DNA of 64,000 nt from Callorhinus ursinus (Eukaryota; Chordata; Mammalia; Carnivora; Otariidae), in assembly GCF_003265705.1 (NCBI RefSeq), contig NW_020312904.1:5738940-5802939 (forward strand), read 5' to 3'. The position numbers and the translations under genes are program-made. Below are positions 47,566 to 58,605 of the stretch, piece by piece. Position 1 is the first letter of the stretch; the number at the start of each line of letters is the position of its first letter. Under the pieces are notes generated by a model that did no database searches, was not told the DNA's origin, and was given only the letters and a program-made list of their open reading frames with translations.

Positions 47566-48236
47566 AAATGTGAGACTGCTCGCTAGGGAGACAGACCAAC
47601 CACCCATTAGTTCTGTTAGTTAACTTTCTGGCCAACTGTCCGCACGTGTATTTTCTCACACTCTCTCTTGCTTCTAATCTCAGGGGCATTCCAGGGTTTT
47701 GTTCAGAAAACGCACCTTTTTTGGAGTCTTTCTTTTGCTTGGTGGGGAGTATTTGTCCTCATTTTATGGGGGGTTTCCCCATTCAACTGTTCTTATCTCA
47801 TCTGGGAAGAATTCCTCACTGTTTTGTCTGTCGGGAGTGTCTCTTCTAGTTTTCCAACTATGTCACAGATTTGTAGCAGATGGTCATTTAGGCGGAAACC
47901 AAGCCTGGAAACTGATTTTTTCTAAGTAAAGACTATTTCTGTGATTTAAATATCTTAGCACTTAAAGAGAATAATGTCCTTGGAAAGAACTTAACCAATG
48001 TGTTCACAATAGCACAATTTCAACTTAGTAGATTATGCAATTATTATCCTTCAAAACATACAGATTGGGATTTGCCATAACCTGGGCTATGACATCACCA
48101 TGTAATATCTCCTGTATCACTCTACCCACAGGGACTACCTGATGTGGGCAATGCATCTCGCCCTGTCTGCTGGATCTACCAGCACCAGTGACAATGCGAT
48201 ATAGAGAATCAATCCTCAGCAACTACGGAGGGCATG
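47566..48236. other. unassigned AT-rich stretch
   Basis: No gene or repeat family recognised. A 65-codon minus-strand frame (48025-48222) has no recognisable match, and I do not call it. Confidence 0.4.
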
Positions 48237-48256
48237 ATTTAGAGACAGATGATCTT

Positions 48257-48486
48257 TTTTTTTTTTTTTTTAAGATTTTATTTATTTAAGAGAGAGAGAG
48301 AAAAAAAAGAGAATGAGCAGGGGGAGAGGGAGAGACAGACTCCCCTCGGAGCAGGGAGCCTGACACAGGGCTGTAGGGGCCAGGGCCCAACACAGAGATC
48401 AATCCCAGGACCCTGAGATCTCAATCCCTGAGATCATAACCTGAGCCGAAGGCAGACGCTTAACAGACTGAGCCACCCAGGCACCC
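48257..48486 (-). mobile_element. SINEC with internal duplication and 19-bp target-site duplication
   Basis: Antisense copy bracketed by TTTAGAGACAGATGATCTT at 48238 and 48487. Inside, the ATCAATCCCAGGACCCTGAG segment is followed by a partial repeat (ATCTCAATCCCTGAGATCAT). Confidence 0.95.
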
Positions 48487-48927
48487 TTTAGAGACAGATG
48501 ATCTTAAGACAAAACCTTTATCCTTTTAGAGCAATTTTTCTTTTGGATGCCTTTGGTATTTAGACTCTTGAATGGTTCATCTTCTATATTTTTCTATTTC
48601 TCCTGTCTTTTCAGTGAGATATTGGGGTGTGAAGAGAAGTACGTATGTTCAAACTGCCATTTCAAAATTGAAAAAATTTTGTTTCTTTAACTTTATTTTA
48701 TTGAAGCTTTAAAAAACTTACAAAATGATACAAAAGTATTATTATTATTTATTATTATTATTTGTCTACTAAAATTCAGACAAAAAACATAGGCTGTAAA
48801 AAGAGAAAGTATCTTCTATCCCAACTTCCAAAGAGAAGGACTCCTAACAGTATTGTGCATATTTTTTCAGACTTTTTTAATGCTTCTTAAATTATATGTG
48901 ATGCTTATACATACAAATTTTAATTAA

Positions 48928-49245
48928 GAAAAGTTTTTTTAAAAAGGAATCTCTAGGGTGCCTGGGTGGCTCAGTTGGTTAAGCGACTGCCTTCGGCTCA
49001 GGTCATGATCCCGGAGTCCCGGGATGGAGTCCCGCATCGGGCTCCCTGCTCAGCGGGGAGTCTGCTTCTCCCTCTGACCCTCTTCCCTCTCGTGCTCTCT
49101 ATCTCTCATTCTCTCTCTCTCAAATAAATAAATGAAATCTTAAAAAAAAAAAAAAAAAGGAATCTCTACCCCCAACGTGGGGCTCAAACTCACAACCCTG
49201 AGATCAAGAGTCATATGATCTACCAACCAAGCCAGCCAGGCACGC
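48928..49245 (-). mobile_element. short, older SINEC split by a younger SINEC
   Basis: Antisense: TTTTTTTAAAAAGGAATCTCTA, then after the insertion CCCCCAACGTGGGGCTC through AAGCCAGCCAGGCACGC. Confidence 0.82.
48956..49151 (+). mobile_element. SINEC nested in an older SINEC
   Basis: Sense copy flanked by AAAAAGGAATCTCTA on both sides. Confidence 0.95.
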
Positions 49246-49386
49246 TATACATCGAAATTTTAAAAGCCATACTATACAAATAGTTGTGTAATTTGCGCTT
49301 TTCATGTAATATATCATGTATATATTTCTGGGTTAGCATACATAGATCCACCTTATCCCTTTGAATATGTAAAATACTATTTCACT

Positions 49387-49601
49387 GGGGCTCCTGGGTG
49401 GCTCAGTTGGTTAAGCAACTGGCTTCAGTTCAGATCATGATCCCAGGGTCCTGGGATCGAGCCCTGCATCGGGCTCCCTGCTCTGCGGAAAGCCTGCTTT
49501 TCCCTCTTCCACTCCCCCTGCTTGTGTTCCCTTTCTTGCTCTCTCTCTCTCTCTGTCAATTAAATAAATAAATAAAATCTTAAAAAAATATAAAAAATGA
49601 A
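49387..49601 (+). mobile_element. SINEC
   Basis: Sense copy; AATACTATTTCA occurs directly before and again after the tail (target-site duplication). Confidence 0.94.
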
Positions 49602-49920
49602 ATACTATTTCATTAAATGGATGAACCTTAATTTAGCCAACCAAACTTATGCTATCAGACATTTATATTCTTTCCAACTTTCTTTTACAATTTTTCATAT
49701 TTCTATGTATTTCATGAGAATTTCATATTAATTAACTGCTCAAATCAAGCCAAGGGTCCCCAATCATGACAAGTTTAAATGCCTATACAAAAAATTACTG
49801 CACCCCCAAATCCCAAAAGGGTTATCTGAGACATAATCACGTACCAAATCAAAGGGCATGGTTCATCTTCCAAAAGGCACAATCTAATTACTATCGGCCT
49901 TAGAAGGTACACATTCTTTC

Positions 49921-50120
49921 TTTTTTTTTTTTTTAAAGATTTTATTTATTTATTTGACGGAGAGACACAGCGAGAGGAGGAACACAAGCAGGGGGAGTGG
50001 GAGAGGGAGAAGCAGGCTTCCCGCGGAGCAGGGAGCCCGATGTGGGACTTAATCCCAGGACCCTGGGACCGTGACCCGAGCCGAAGGCAGACGCTTAATG
50101 ACTGAGCCACCCAGGCACCC
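49921..50120 (-). mobile_element. SINEC
   Basis: Antisense copy ending CCACCCAGGCACCC. Confidence 0.92.
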
Positions 50121-50267
50121 TGAACACTGCCAAACTGCCAGCCTTCCAAAAGCTGTATTTCTACCAATAGTGGATGCAAGTGCTTTTTCTCCATATCCTT
50201 TCTAACATTAGTTGTAACTATATTTTAAATGTTTGTCAAGTTGGTCAGCAAAAACCGCATCATTGAG

Positions 50268-50665
50268 GGGCGCCTGGGTGGCTCAGTCAGCTAAGTGTCT
50301 GCCTTTGGCTCAGGTCATGATCCCAGGGTCCTGGGATCAAGCCCCACATTGGCTCCCTGCTCAGTGGGGAGCCTGCTTCTCCCTCTCCCTCTGTCCCTCT
50401 ACCGGCTCATTCTTTTTTTTTTTTTTTAAGATTTTATTTATTTATTTGAGAGAAAGAGAATGAGAGATAGAGAGCACGAGAGGGAAGAGGGTCAGAGGGA
50501 GAAGCAGACTCCCCGCCGAGCAGGGAGCCCGATGCGGGACTCGATCCCGGGACTCCAGGATCACGACCTGGGCCGAAAGCAGTCGCTTAACCAACTGAGC
50601 CACCCAGGCTCCCCCTCTACCGGCTCATTCTATCTCTCAAATAAATAAATAAAATCTGTTAAAAA
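50268..50665 (+). mobile_element. SINEC, interrupted by an antisense SINEC
   Basis: Sense copy whose pyrimidine-rich body is split at 50413 and resumes at 50632 with its AAATAAATAAATAAAATC tail. Confidence 0.95.
50414..50612 (-). mobile_element. SINEC nested in the sense SINEC
   Basis: Flanked by a perfect 19-bp duplication of host SINE sequence (CCCTCTACCGGCTCATTCT at 50395-50413 and 50613-50631). Confidence 0.97.
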
Positions 50666-51608
50666 AACCCCACCTCATTAAAAATTTCAGTATCATTAAT
50701 TTTTAGTGATGTGGGCATCTTTCCACATTTTCATTTACCATTTTCGTTTACTTTTTGTTATACGATTTGTGGTTCCATCTCTTCCTCCAAATTAAAAGTT
50801 TTTTCTTATTGATTTGTGCAAACTCTTTGTATATTGTGGATATTAACTAATGCTTTGTCATATATGATGCACACGTTTTCAATTTATCACTTAACTTGGT
50901 TGATTTTCTCTTTGGCCTCTTATAGGTTATGTTTTTACAGCTTGTGAGGTTGGGTCTTTCTAAGCACAACTGAGATGCCAAACTGGAAAAAGGTTAAAAT
51001 ATTTTAACTACTTTAAAAGTAAAAATGCTAAGCAGTCTGGTTTTTATCTTGATGGCAATAGAAAGCCCTTGAAGATTTTTTAAACTGGATTTACAAGATT
51101 AGATTAGCACCAAGGATCTCTGTTTCCTGTCTTTTCCTCCTGGGGCTACCTGGCTCCCAGTTAATTCTTCACATTGGTCACAACTCTTTTTTTTTTTTTT
51201 TCTGCTCTTCCCTGTGGGTTGGTCTCTTGGCACTGGCTGTCATCAAGCCTTCTGGTATTTGGGCTGCTGGCGATGCTCTTTGGAAAGCCATGTATGCCGC
51301 ACAAGCTAAGGATATGGTAAAACATACACCTTCCTAGGTGCTAGCCACCAGGAATTTAAAATCTTTTCCGCCCCTGAGAGATGGAGATAATTACTCCCAT
51401 TTCTCTGGGGAGAAACTGTAATTGAGAGGCTGGGATGTGCGGATACCCAAACAGCTAGAATGGATCAGAGCAGCGATGCAAAATTGTTTCTCCTCTTACA
51501 TGCTGCTTCTAAGCGCACTTTCGTGGCTGACAAACATCCGGAATACATGCTCTTTATTTTGAATTATTTCAACAATTTGAGCAACTATTATGTGCTATAC
51601 CAAGTGCC

Positions 51609-51815
51609 TTTTTTTTTTTTTAAGATTCTATTTATTCATTTGACAGAGAGAGAGCGACAGCACGCACAAGCAGGGGGAGCGGCAGGCAGAGGGAGAGGGA
51701 GAAGCGGGCTCCCCGTGGAACACGGAGCCCGATGCGGGGCTCGATCCCAGGATCCTGGGATCATGACCCTATCCGAAGACAGTAGCCTAACCAACTGAGC
51801 CACCCAGGCACCCCG
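51609..51815 (-). mobile_element. SINEC
   Basis: Antisense copy, GCC plus T-run on both sides. Confidence 0.92.
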
Positions 51816-51829
51816 CCTTTTTTTTTTTT

Positions 51830-51990
51830 AATAATCTTCCTAACAACCCTTCAATGTAAGTGCTGTTATCCCCAATTTATAGACAAGAAAACTGAGGCTC
51901 AGATAAGGGAAGCGACCTGCCTAAAGCCACATAGCTAGTGGATTTTGGAGCGAGGACTCAATCCATGTCTGACTCTAGATTTAAATTTCT
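51830..51990 (-). mobile_element. MIR
   Basis: Antisense: AGACAAGAAAACTGAGGCTC, AAGCCACATAGCTAGTGG. Confidence 0.65.
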
Positions 51991-52470
51991 CACGAGGCTG
52001 AGCTGCCTCTTCCTAACAGAGAGTTTACAAAATACAGTTTGAGAAACTGGATCTGCCCCATGCTCAGGGGACACTTCACAGATGAGGTGACCTTTGAGTA
52101 CTGATTTTACATTTACTGGTTATTACCAGTTGGGCACAAGATATCACCTAAGGACACCAAACCCTGCGAGGTCGGCGCTACCGGCAGTCCCAACCTTACA
52201 GACACGGAAGCTGAGCAGCAGAGGGGACCAAGGGCGGTCCAGACCCGGGCCCGATTCACCACATGGCTCTGCCTCCCACTGTCAGGCTCAACCTCGAGCC
52301 TCGACCTTTCTCGACCTCATTTCTGGGCCCCGAAGGCTGCGAGCCTCCCGGGGATGAACGGCCGGCTCTCCCTAGGAGCTCCGCCCGCTGCTCGATGAGC
52401 GGGGGGCTTAGAGACAAACCCGGAAAATGTGACCCCGGAAGCAGTCGCGGCGCCACCGGCCGCGTCTTCG

Positions 52471-52484
52471 GTTGCCAGAGCACC
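52471..52484 (+). promoter_or_regulatory. TTLL1: candidate RFX X-box in the TTLL1 promoter
   Basis: GTTGCCAGAGCACC: the left half matches the RFX half-site GTTGCC exactly and the spacer is two bases; the right half AGCACC differs from the usual RGCAAC form. X-boxes drive many ciliary genes, and TTLL1 acts on axonemal tubulin, so the motif fits, but binding is not shown. Confidence 0.4.
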
Positions 52485-52499
52485 GCCCCGGAAGTACAG

Positions 52500-52643
52500 C
52501 TCGGCGCGCGGCGGGTCGGTCCGCGGGGCTGCGGGTGGCGTCCTCCTGCAGGCGCCGGAGTGGGGCTGGAGGCGGGGCCGGGGCGCGGCGCGGGGCCGCC
52601 TGCTCCGCGCTGCTCGGCGCAGCTTGGCGCTCTGCGCGCACAG
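52500..52643 (+). other. TTLL1: probable TTLL1 non-coding first exon (start approximate)
   Basis: A strong donor (GCACAG followed by GTGAGG at 52644) in the CpG island marks the end of a likely 5' UTR exon. The start is guessed from the island and motif positions. Any further non-coding exon before 62029 cannot be placed with confidence. Confidence 0.5.
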
Positions 52644-52706
52644 GTGAGGCCCCGCCGCCGAGGCCGCCTCCCCCGACGAGGGTGTGGCCTGTCCTGGGTG
52701 GGCGAG

Positions 52707-52717
52707 TGCGCATGCGC
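52707..52717. promoter_or_regulatory. TTLL1: NRF1 consensus site
   Basis: TGCGCATGCGC is a perfect palindromic NRF1 motif, about 65 bases downstream of the predicted TTLL1 first exon. NRF1 sites cluster around CpG-island promoters. Confidence 0.6.
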
Positions 52718-54107
52718 GAGCGAGTGTGAGCGGCCGCGACCGTGTGGTTCAGGTGCTGCTGGCCGGGCCCGCGTCCTCCAGGAAGCCTGCGCTGACCACT
52801 GTGCCCCTGCTTTTCCTTCGAGTTCCTGTGACTTTCCCTGTGCTGCCCGCTCGTTGTAATTGCATTCTGATTGATATTGGTTATCCCAGAATTTCATCGT
52901 TCCTAGGCTTTTTCCATTCATTTGCAGTCTGTATTGTTTCTAATGGCATCTTTTGCAGGGTGCGGTGTACCTGTGGCGACAGCTCCGGTTAGGAGACAGA
53001 TTCGTGTCCCCCGCCCTGCTTGCGCTTCTCTGCGGGATTGGATCAGGGCATCTTTCCTGTTTGTCAGCCAAAGGGGGTGGGAGGCGGAGGTAGCCGAGCA
53101 CCCCATATAGAGTAGCCGGGGCGTTACAGGGGACTCGTTCTAGAATTAAAAGTATCTTACTGTTGTAAGCAGGTTAGGGTTTGCAGAGAGGTTCTTTGTT
53201 CACGAAAACATGTAATGAGCACATCTCAGTGCTGGGTTATGGCAATTACAAAGAGATTGGTCTTGCTCTGCGCCCATGGAATTACAAGCACGGCTAAATA
53301 GTTGCTGTAGAGCATGGCACTGTCTCCCAGTGGGGTGCGGAGATAGATGGTGGGGATCAGCTGTGCGGAAGTCCTCATCGACACTATTATTTATTTATTT
53401 TTCTTTAAAGATGGTACTGTTTCCATTTCAAGGAAGACTAGCTGGAAAGGAACCAAAATGCCCTAGAATCCTGACCTAGCTGGGACTTTGTTTGGAAGTG
53501 ATAGTGACCAAAGTGTTTGGGGGTAGTGGGGATGGGGACAGAGGGGGTTCTCATTTTCTATGACTGGACCCAGAAAAGTGCGTTCACCCTATGAATGTAA
53601 CTTCTTCCCTCTGCTTGCTGTTTCTCCTGAAATGTTGTCCTGGCTTTTGTCAGGGAGTAGTCATAACTCCGGGAAGTGAAAAGCCTTTTGGCAAAGTTCT
53701 GTCCTCCTGAGGTTGTGGGTATGGATATTCCGGAGATGCTCCCTCACTCAGTGGAGATCTGCTAAACTCCAGATCTCCTAACTCAGGCCCCCAGAAAAAC
53801 CGTAGAAGTCTGGGGGTGTTTGTTTACCGCTTTCTCTCGCCTGCAGCTCTGACAGCCTCTGTAGGGCTGGGCCATGCCTGATTCACTGCTTGGCACAAAC
53901 AGCGCTTCTTTGATTGTATGTGGAGGGAATCCACCTCTTTATTTTCGTTAATTCATCAAATATTGATGAGCACCTGCCATTATTAGATGCTATTCTGGAT
54001 GCTGGGGGTTCAGTAGGCAATAATGCAGAACAACATTTCTGCTCTCCTGACGTGAGATATGTGTGTCAAAGATAGGTAATCACCAGGGAACCAAATACAT
54101 GAACTAG

Positions 54108-54530
54108 ATCAGTTCTTTCTCAGACTTGAGCAAGGGTAAGAATCTCACCTGAGAGCTTGTTAAGATACAGATTCCTGGGCCCCGCTCCCAAAGAGTCTGA
54201 AAGTGTGCATCTGTGTAGGGGTTGGGGGAAGCGCAAGAGTCTGTATTTTTTTTTTTTTTAAGATTTTATTTATTTAGTTGAGAGAGACAGAGACAGGGAG
54301 AGAGCAGGAGCAGGGAGGAGAGGGAGAAGCAGGCTCCTCGCTGAGCTGGAAGCCCAGTGTGGGACTTGATCCCAGGACCCTGGGATCATGACTTGAGCAG
54401 AAGGCAGGCGCTTAACAGACTGAGCCACCCAGGCACCCAAGAATTTGTATTTCTAACGAGCTCCCGGTGATGCTGGTGCTGTGGGTTGATGGGCCATGCT
54501 TTGATTTGGCGCTGGACTAACAGTCGTGTG
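54108..54530 (+). mobile_element. MER5A (hAT-Charlie) split by a SINE
   Basis: AGAGCTTGTTAAGATACAGA, CTGGGCCCCGCTCCC, then after the SINE TTTGTATTTCTAACGAGCTC and GTGATGCTGGTGCTG. Confidence 0.7.
54248..54438 (-). mobile_element. SINEC inside MER5A
   Basis: Antisense copy between AAGAGTCTGTATTT and AAGAATTTGTATTT. Confidence 0.94.
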
Positions 54531-54559
54531 CAGCCTGGGTGCCTCGGAGAAGTAAAGTG

Positions 54560-55065
54560 TGATGAGTGGGGAGCAGTGAGCTTGGCATTGGGAAAGCCAC
54601 TCTGAAGAGTTGACCTTTGAGAAGGGGCCAGATGTGGGGGAGAGCAAAGCCTTAAGACAGGGTGCAGCTTGGTGGGTGTGGGGAGGTGAAAGGCGGCCCG
54701 GAGCTGAAGAGGGCTGATGGGTGGGGAGGGTGCTGGAGACAAAGCCCTAAAGATGATGGGGAGCCCACCCATCATCTGGGTGCCACATGTGGGGTCCACA
54801 TTGTAGGTAATGGGCAGACTGATGGTTTTATTTTGGGGGCAATGGAAGCTCCTGGAGGCTTATGAGCAGGGTGACATGATTTGCTTTGTGCGTGTGAGAG
54901 GATCAGTCTGCTTCTAGGCAGAGAATGGGTGCCGCGGGGTGAGGATGGCGCTAAGGAAACCAGCGGAGTCTGCTGTGGTCGTCCAGGATGGTGGGGACGC
55001 TGGGGAGAAACACAGACAGATCTGGAATCTTCTGGAGTAGACCTGGCACAATCCGCTGCTGGATG
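54560..55065. mobile_element. possible ancient repeat, family not assigned
   Basis: GGGGCAATGGAAGCTCCTGG, GAGCAGGGTGACATGATTTG and GTCCAGGATGGTGG recall an old interspersed repeat seen again near 58790-59120 and 61190-61500. Confidence 0.3.
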
Positions 55066-55353
55066 AATTAATAGTCACTTCCCCCTCAGAACCACAGTTG
55101 AGCTTTGTTGGATTGTTAAGGCACCTTGCTGCTGGGGCTTCCAGCTTGTTAAATGACTGTCTTGTCTCCCTGGATCAAGACTGTCCAGGAACACCTCGTC
55201 CCAGGTGGCTTCACGTCTCCTGTCGCCGAGTGGGTGGGTGAGAAGCTAGGCTGTCGAAGCGCAAACACCGAGGGCTGTCCCCATGGAAACCTGTCCTCAG
55301 TCTTATGAAGGTCCTGCCCACCGGCCCCGGGAGGGGGATGCACATCACGTTCT

Positions 55354-55565
55354 TTTTTTTTTTTTTTTTTTTTTTTAAAAATTTTTTTTATTTATTTGAG
55401 AGAGAGAGAGAACGAGAGATAGAAAGCACGAGAGGGAAGAGGGTCAGAGGGAGAAGCAGACTCCCTGCTGAGCAGGAAGCCCGATGTGGGACTCGATCCC
55501 GGGACTCCAGGATCATGACCTGAGCCGAAGGCAGTCGCTTAACCAACTGAGCCACCCAGGCGCCC
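55354..55565 (-). mobile_element. SINEC with perfect 14-bp target-site duplication
   Basis: Antisense copy; GCACATCACGTTCT at 55340-55353 and 55566-55579. Confidence 0.96.
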
Positions 55566-55769
55566 GCACATCACGTTCTGAACGTAGCCCGCTGCCTGCT
55601 TTGAGAATGCCTTTCCCCGGCTGACGGACTTCAGGTGGTGACAGCCCACCGGGATTCGAGCAGGGTCAACATGACGGCACACAACTAACTCTGTTTCTCT
55701 GGGTTAGGTTTTATGATGCTCAGTTTTGGTTTTTTAACTTTTTTTTTTCAAATTTTTATTTATTCTAGT

Positions 55770-55964
55770 TTTTTTTTTTTTAAAGATTTTATTTATTTAT
55801 TCAAGAGAGAGAATGAGATAGAGAGCATGAGAGGGGGGAGGGTCAGAGGGAGAAGCGGACTCCCCACTGAGCAGGGAGCCCGATGTGGGACTCGATCCCG
55901 GGACTCCAGGATCATGACCTGAGCCGAAGGCAGTCACTTAATCAACTGAGCCACCCAGGCGCCC
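55770..55964 (-). mobile_element. SINEC inside the L1
   Basis: Antisense copy; ATTTATTCTAGTTT on both sides. Confidence 0.94.
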
Positions 55965-56235
55965 AATTTATTCTAGTTTGTTAACATACAGTCTAATATT
56001 GGGTGCAGGAGTAGAATTCAGTGGCTCATCAGTTCCATACAACACCCGGTGCTCATCACCAGTGCCCCCCTTCATCCCCATCACCCATCTAGCCTGTCCC
56101 CCACCCACCTCCGGCAACCCTCAGGGTGTTGCCATCGTTAAGAGTCTCTTATGGTTTGTTTCCCTCTCTCTTTTCTCCCCCCTCCTATATGTTCACCTGG
56201 TTTGTTGTTGTTGTTGTTCACTTGTTTTGTTTCTT

Positions 56236-56437
56236 TTTTTTTTTAAAGATTACTTATTTATTTATTTGAGAGAGAGAATGAGATAGAGAGAGAGAGAGCA
56301 TGAGAAGGGGGAGGGTCCGAGGGAGAAGCAGACTCCCTGCCGAGCAGGGAGCCCGATGTGGGACTCGATCCCGGGACTCCAGGACCATGACCTGAGCTGA
56401 AGGCAGTCGCTTAACCAACTGAGCCACCCAGGTGCCC
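56236..56437 (-). mobile_element. SINEC inside the L1, perfect 17-bp target-site duplication
   Basis: CACTTGTTTTGTTTCTT at 56219-56235 and 56438-56454. Confidence 0.96.
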
Positions 56438-56609
56438 CACTTGTTTTGTTTCTTAAATTCCACATATGAGTGAAATCATATAGTATTTGTCCTCTGACTG
56501 ACTGATTTTGCTTAGCATAACACCCTCCAGTTCCATCCACATTGTTGCAAATGGCAAGCTTTCATTCTTTTTGATGGCTGAGTAATATTCCACTGCATAA
56601 TATCCCACT

Positions 56610-56812
56610 TTTTTTTTTTAAAGATTATTTATTTATTTATTTATTTGACAGAGAGAGAGAGATCACAAGCAGGGGGAGGGGCAGGCAGAGGGAGAAGCAG
56701 GCTCCCCGCTGAGCGGAGAGCCTGACATGGGGCTTGATCCCAGGACAGGACCCTGGGATCTTGATCTGAGCTGAAAGCAGATGCTTAACCGACTGAGCCA
56801 CCCAGGCGCCCC
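56610..56812 (-). mobile_element. SINEC inside the L1
   Basis: Antisense copy between AATATCCCAC and CATATCCCAC. Confidence 0.93.
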
Positions 56813-56873
56813 ATATCCCACATCTTCTTTATTCCTTCGTATAATGCTTAGTTTTGAAAGTAGTTGACTGAGG

Positions 56874-57050
56874 GTACCTGGGTGGCTCAGTCGGTTAAGC
56901 ATCTGCCTACGGCTCAGGTCATGATCTCAGGGTCCTGGGATGGAGCCCCCGCATCGGGCTCCCTGCTCAGCGGGGCGTCTTCTTCTCCCTCTCCCTCTGT
57001 GCCCCCCCTCTCAAATTAATAAATAAAATATTAAAAAAAAAGATTTTTTT
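56874..57050 (+). mobile_element. SINEC
   Basis: Sense copy: GGGTACCTGGGTGGCTCAG head, AAATTAATAAATAAAATA tail. Confidence 0.9.
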
Positions 57051-58197
57051 TTTAAAGCAGTAACCTACCAAGTTCATTACATGGTACTGCTAACCTCACT
57101 TTCCCCCCCCCCCCACTGTTTTAGGACGAAGTAACAGGAGAATAGTCTGACATCAGGTATTTCTTTATTGATTTTTCTAAGGGAAAGGGCTTAGTATTTC
57201 TTAGGGTTGGGAAGGAGTCAGTCCCGGCTTCTGTGCTGTGGGGATGGGCTAGCTGGTTCCTTTGTCTGTTCTGCAGACCATTTCTGAGCCCCCTCACTGT
57301 GCCTGGCTCTGGATGGGTGCTGGGGGGATAGAGACCGATCAGCCCACCCCCTGCCCTGCGGGGTAAACGGACAGTTGACAGAGTGTGGAAGGGAGGCAGT
57401 GTGGGTGTCCACTCTGCCTGTCATTGAGCCCCACTTTATCCATGTGTAAATGGGGAGAATACCTGCCTACCGGCAGCATGTGAGCCAAAGGGATGTATGT
57501 AGTAGAGAAGAATATGCACAGACTGCCCCGCCCTGTGCCTGACGGATCCTGGTGCTTCATATAAGTGGTAGCTGTTGTTTCGGGTGACAGTAGAAATATG
57601 GAATTACTTCCTCCTCGAGGGCGGGGCTGGACTACAGCACCGGGCCAGGAGCCGGGCAGGCCCATTGTAAGTAGGGGCTGAAGTGGAGGAGTGTGCAGGG
57701 CTGAATCGGGGAGAGCTGATGTGCTTGTTTCAGGTCCGCTGTGGTGCACCATGACCACACCTGCCTGACCTTGCAGTAATCTCAGCCCTACTGCGAAGGC
57801 CCTGTGGCTCTCATTCCCATTTTTTTCCATGGGAGAAATGGAGGCCCCAGGAAAACTCGCGAGTCCCCATGGACGTGAGCAGGGGAAATGAACGAGTCTC
57901 CAAGCTTCAGGTGCAGAGTAACTGCTGTCCCTCCTTTGGCTCTGCTGAGGCTGCCTTGTTACTGGTTCTCAGTGCTGGTTATCATGCTGGTCTGGTGCTT
58001 TTCTGGAAAGAGGTCCTTCGTCTCTTTAAAGGAGAAGTGGCCTTAGTTCATTTCTTTTTCTTCTTCTTTTTAATCATAAATAGCTGTTTTGTCCTTTTGC
58101 TCATCACTTTACTGTGCTGTCTCCCACATATATATTTAAAATTCTTTATGGATGTAAATTTCTTCTTTTTCTTCTCATGCCTAGGATGGTTCTATCT

Positions 58198-58605
58198 TGT
58201 ATTAGTTTCCTAGAGCTGTAATATAAAAAGTGCCATGAAGTGGGTGGCTCAGTGAGGCCAGAAGTCTGAAATCAAGGTGTTGGAGGAGCCATGTTCTCTC
58301 CGAAGAATCTAGGGAGGAGTCCTTGTCTCCTCTAGCTTGTGGTGGACCCAGACTTTTCTTGGCTTGTGGCTGCATAGCTCTCATCTCTGCCTTCATGTTC
58401 ACGTGGCCACCTTCCCTGTGTGTCTATGTGTCCCTGCGTCTAGATTTCCTCCTTCTTCTTTTTTTTTTAAGTAATCTGTATGCCCAATGTAGGACTTGAA
58501 CTCATGACCCTGAGATCAAGAGTCACATGCTCTACCAACTGAGCCAGCCAGGCGCCCCTCAACATATCTTTTTTGGGGATACGATTCAACCCATAACATT
58601 TACAG
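58198..58605 (-). mobile_element. ERVL-MaLR LTR (MLT1-like), split by a SINE
   Basis: Antisense LTR: TGTATTAGTTTCCTAGAGCTG at the left, CCATGTTCTCTCC, and after the SINE GATACGATTCAACCCATAAC. No viral genes are present. Confidence 0.7.
58460..58557 (-). mobile_element. short, older SINEC-type element in the LTR
   Basis: AAGTAATCTGTATGCCCAAT through CTGAGCCAGCCAGGCGCCCC. Confidence 0.85.

Larger units (their letters stand above)
48650..50960 (-). mobile_element. old L1-like LINE fragment interrupted by several SINEs
   Basis: AT-rich antisense LINE-like text (ATACTATTTCATTAAATGGA at 49601, TTTGTATATTGTGGATATTA near 50827) continues between four SINE insertion sites. The family is uncertain. 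Confidence 0.45.
27851..52379. other. BIK-TTLL1 divergent intergenic region (24.5 kb)
   Basis: No functional gene is recognised. The content is SINEC copies, L1, L2, MIR, one MaLR LTR, microsatellites and the NDUFA1 processed pseudogene. Stretches without recognised features include 29150-30560, 31000-31500, 38500-39680 and 40300-41780. Confidence 0.65.
52380..52760. promoter_or_regulatory. TTLL1: CpG-island promoter of TTLL1
   Basis: CpG-dense block with two CCGGAAG ETS-type motifs (about 52435-52442 and 52488-52494), a near-canonical RFX X-box (52471-52484) and a donor site at 52644. Its position upstream of the TTLL1 start-codon exon, on the same strand, makes it the TTLL1 promoter. No TATA box is seen. 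Confidence 0.75.
55745..56870 (-). mobile_element. carnivore-type L1 3' end (antisense), carrying three SINEs
   Basis: TTCTAGTTTGTTAACATACA, AACACCCGGTGCTCATCACC, CACATATGAGTGAAATCATA and GCTGAGTAATATTCCACTGC are antisense L1 3' landmarks. It looks younger than the other L1 pieces here. Confidence 0.8.

Noticed and set aside
48025..48222. Minus-strand 65-codon frame ending in NPNLYVLKDNN
   Set aside because: Looked protein-like at first, but no family was recognised, the length is within chance for this region, and no splice or promoter context is seen.
52256..52921. 221-codon minus-strand and 198-codon plus-strand frames
   Set aside because: Same cause in the TTLL1 CpG island; low-complexity composition and no recognisable family.
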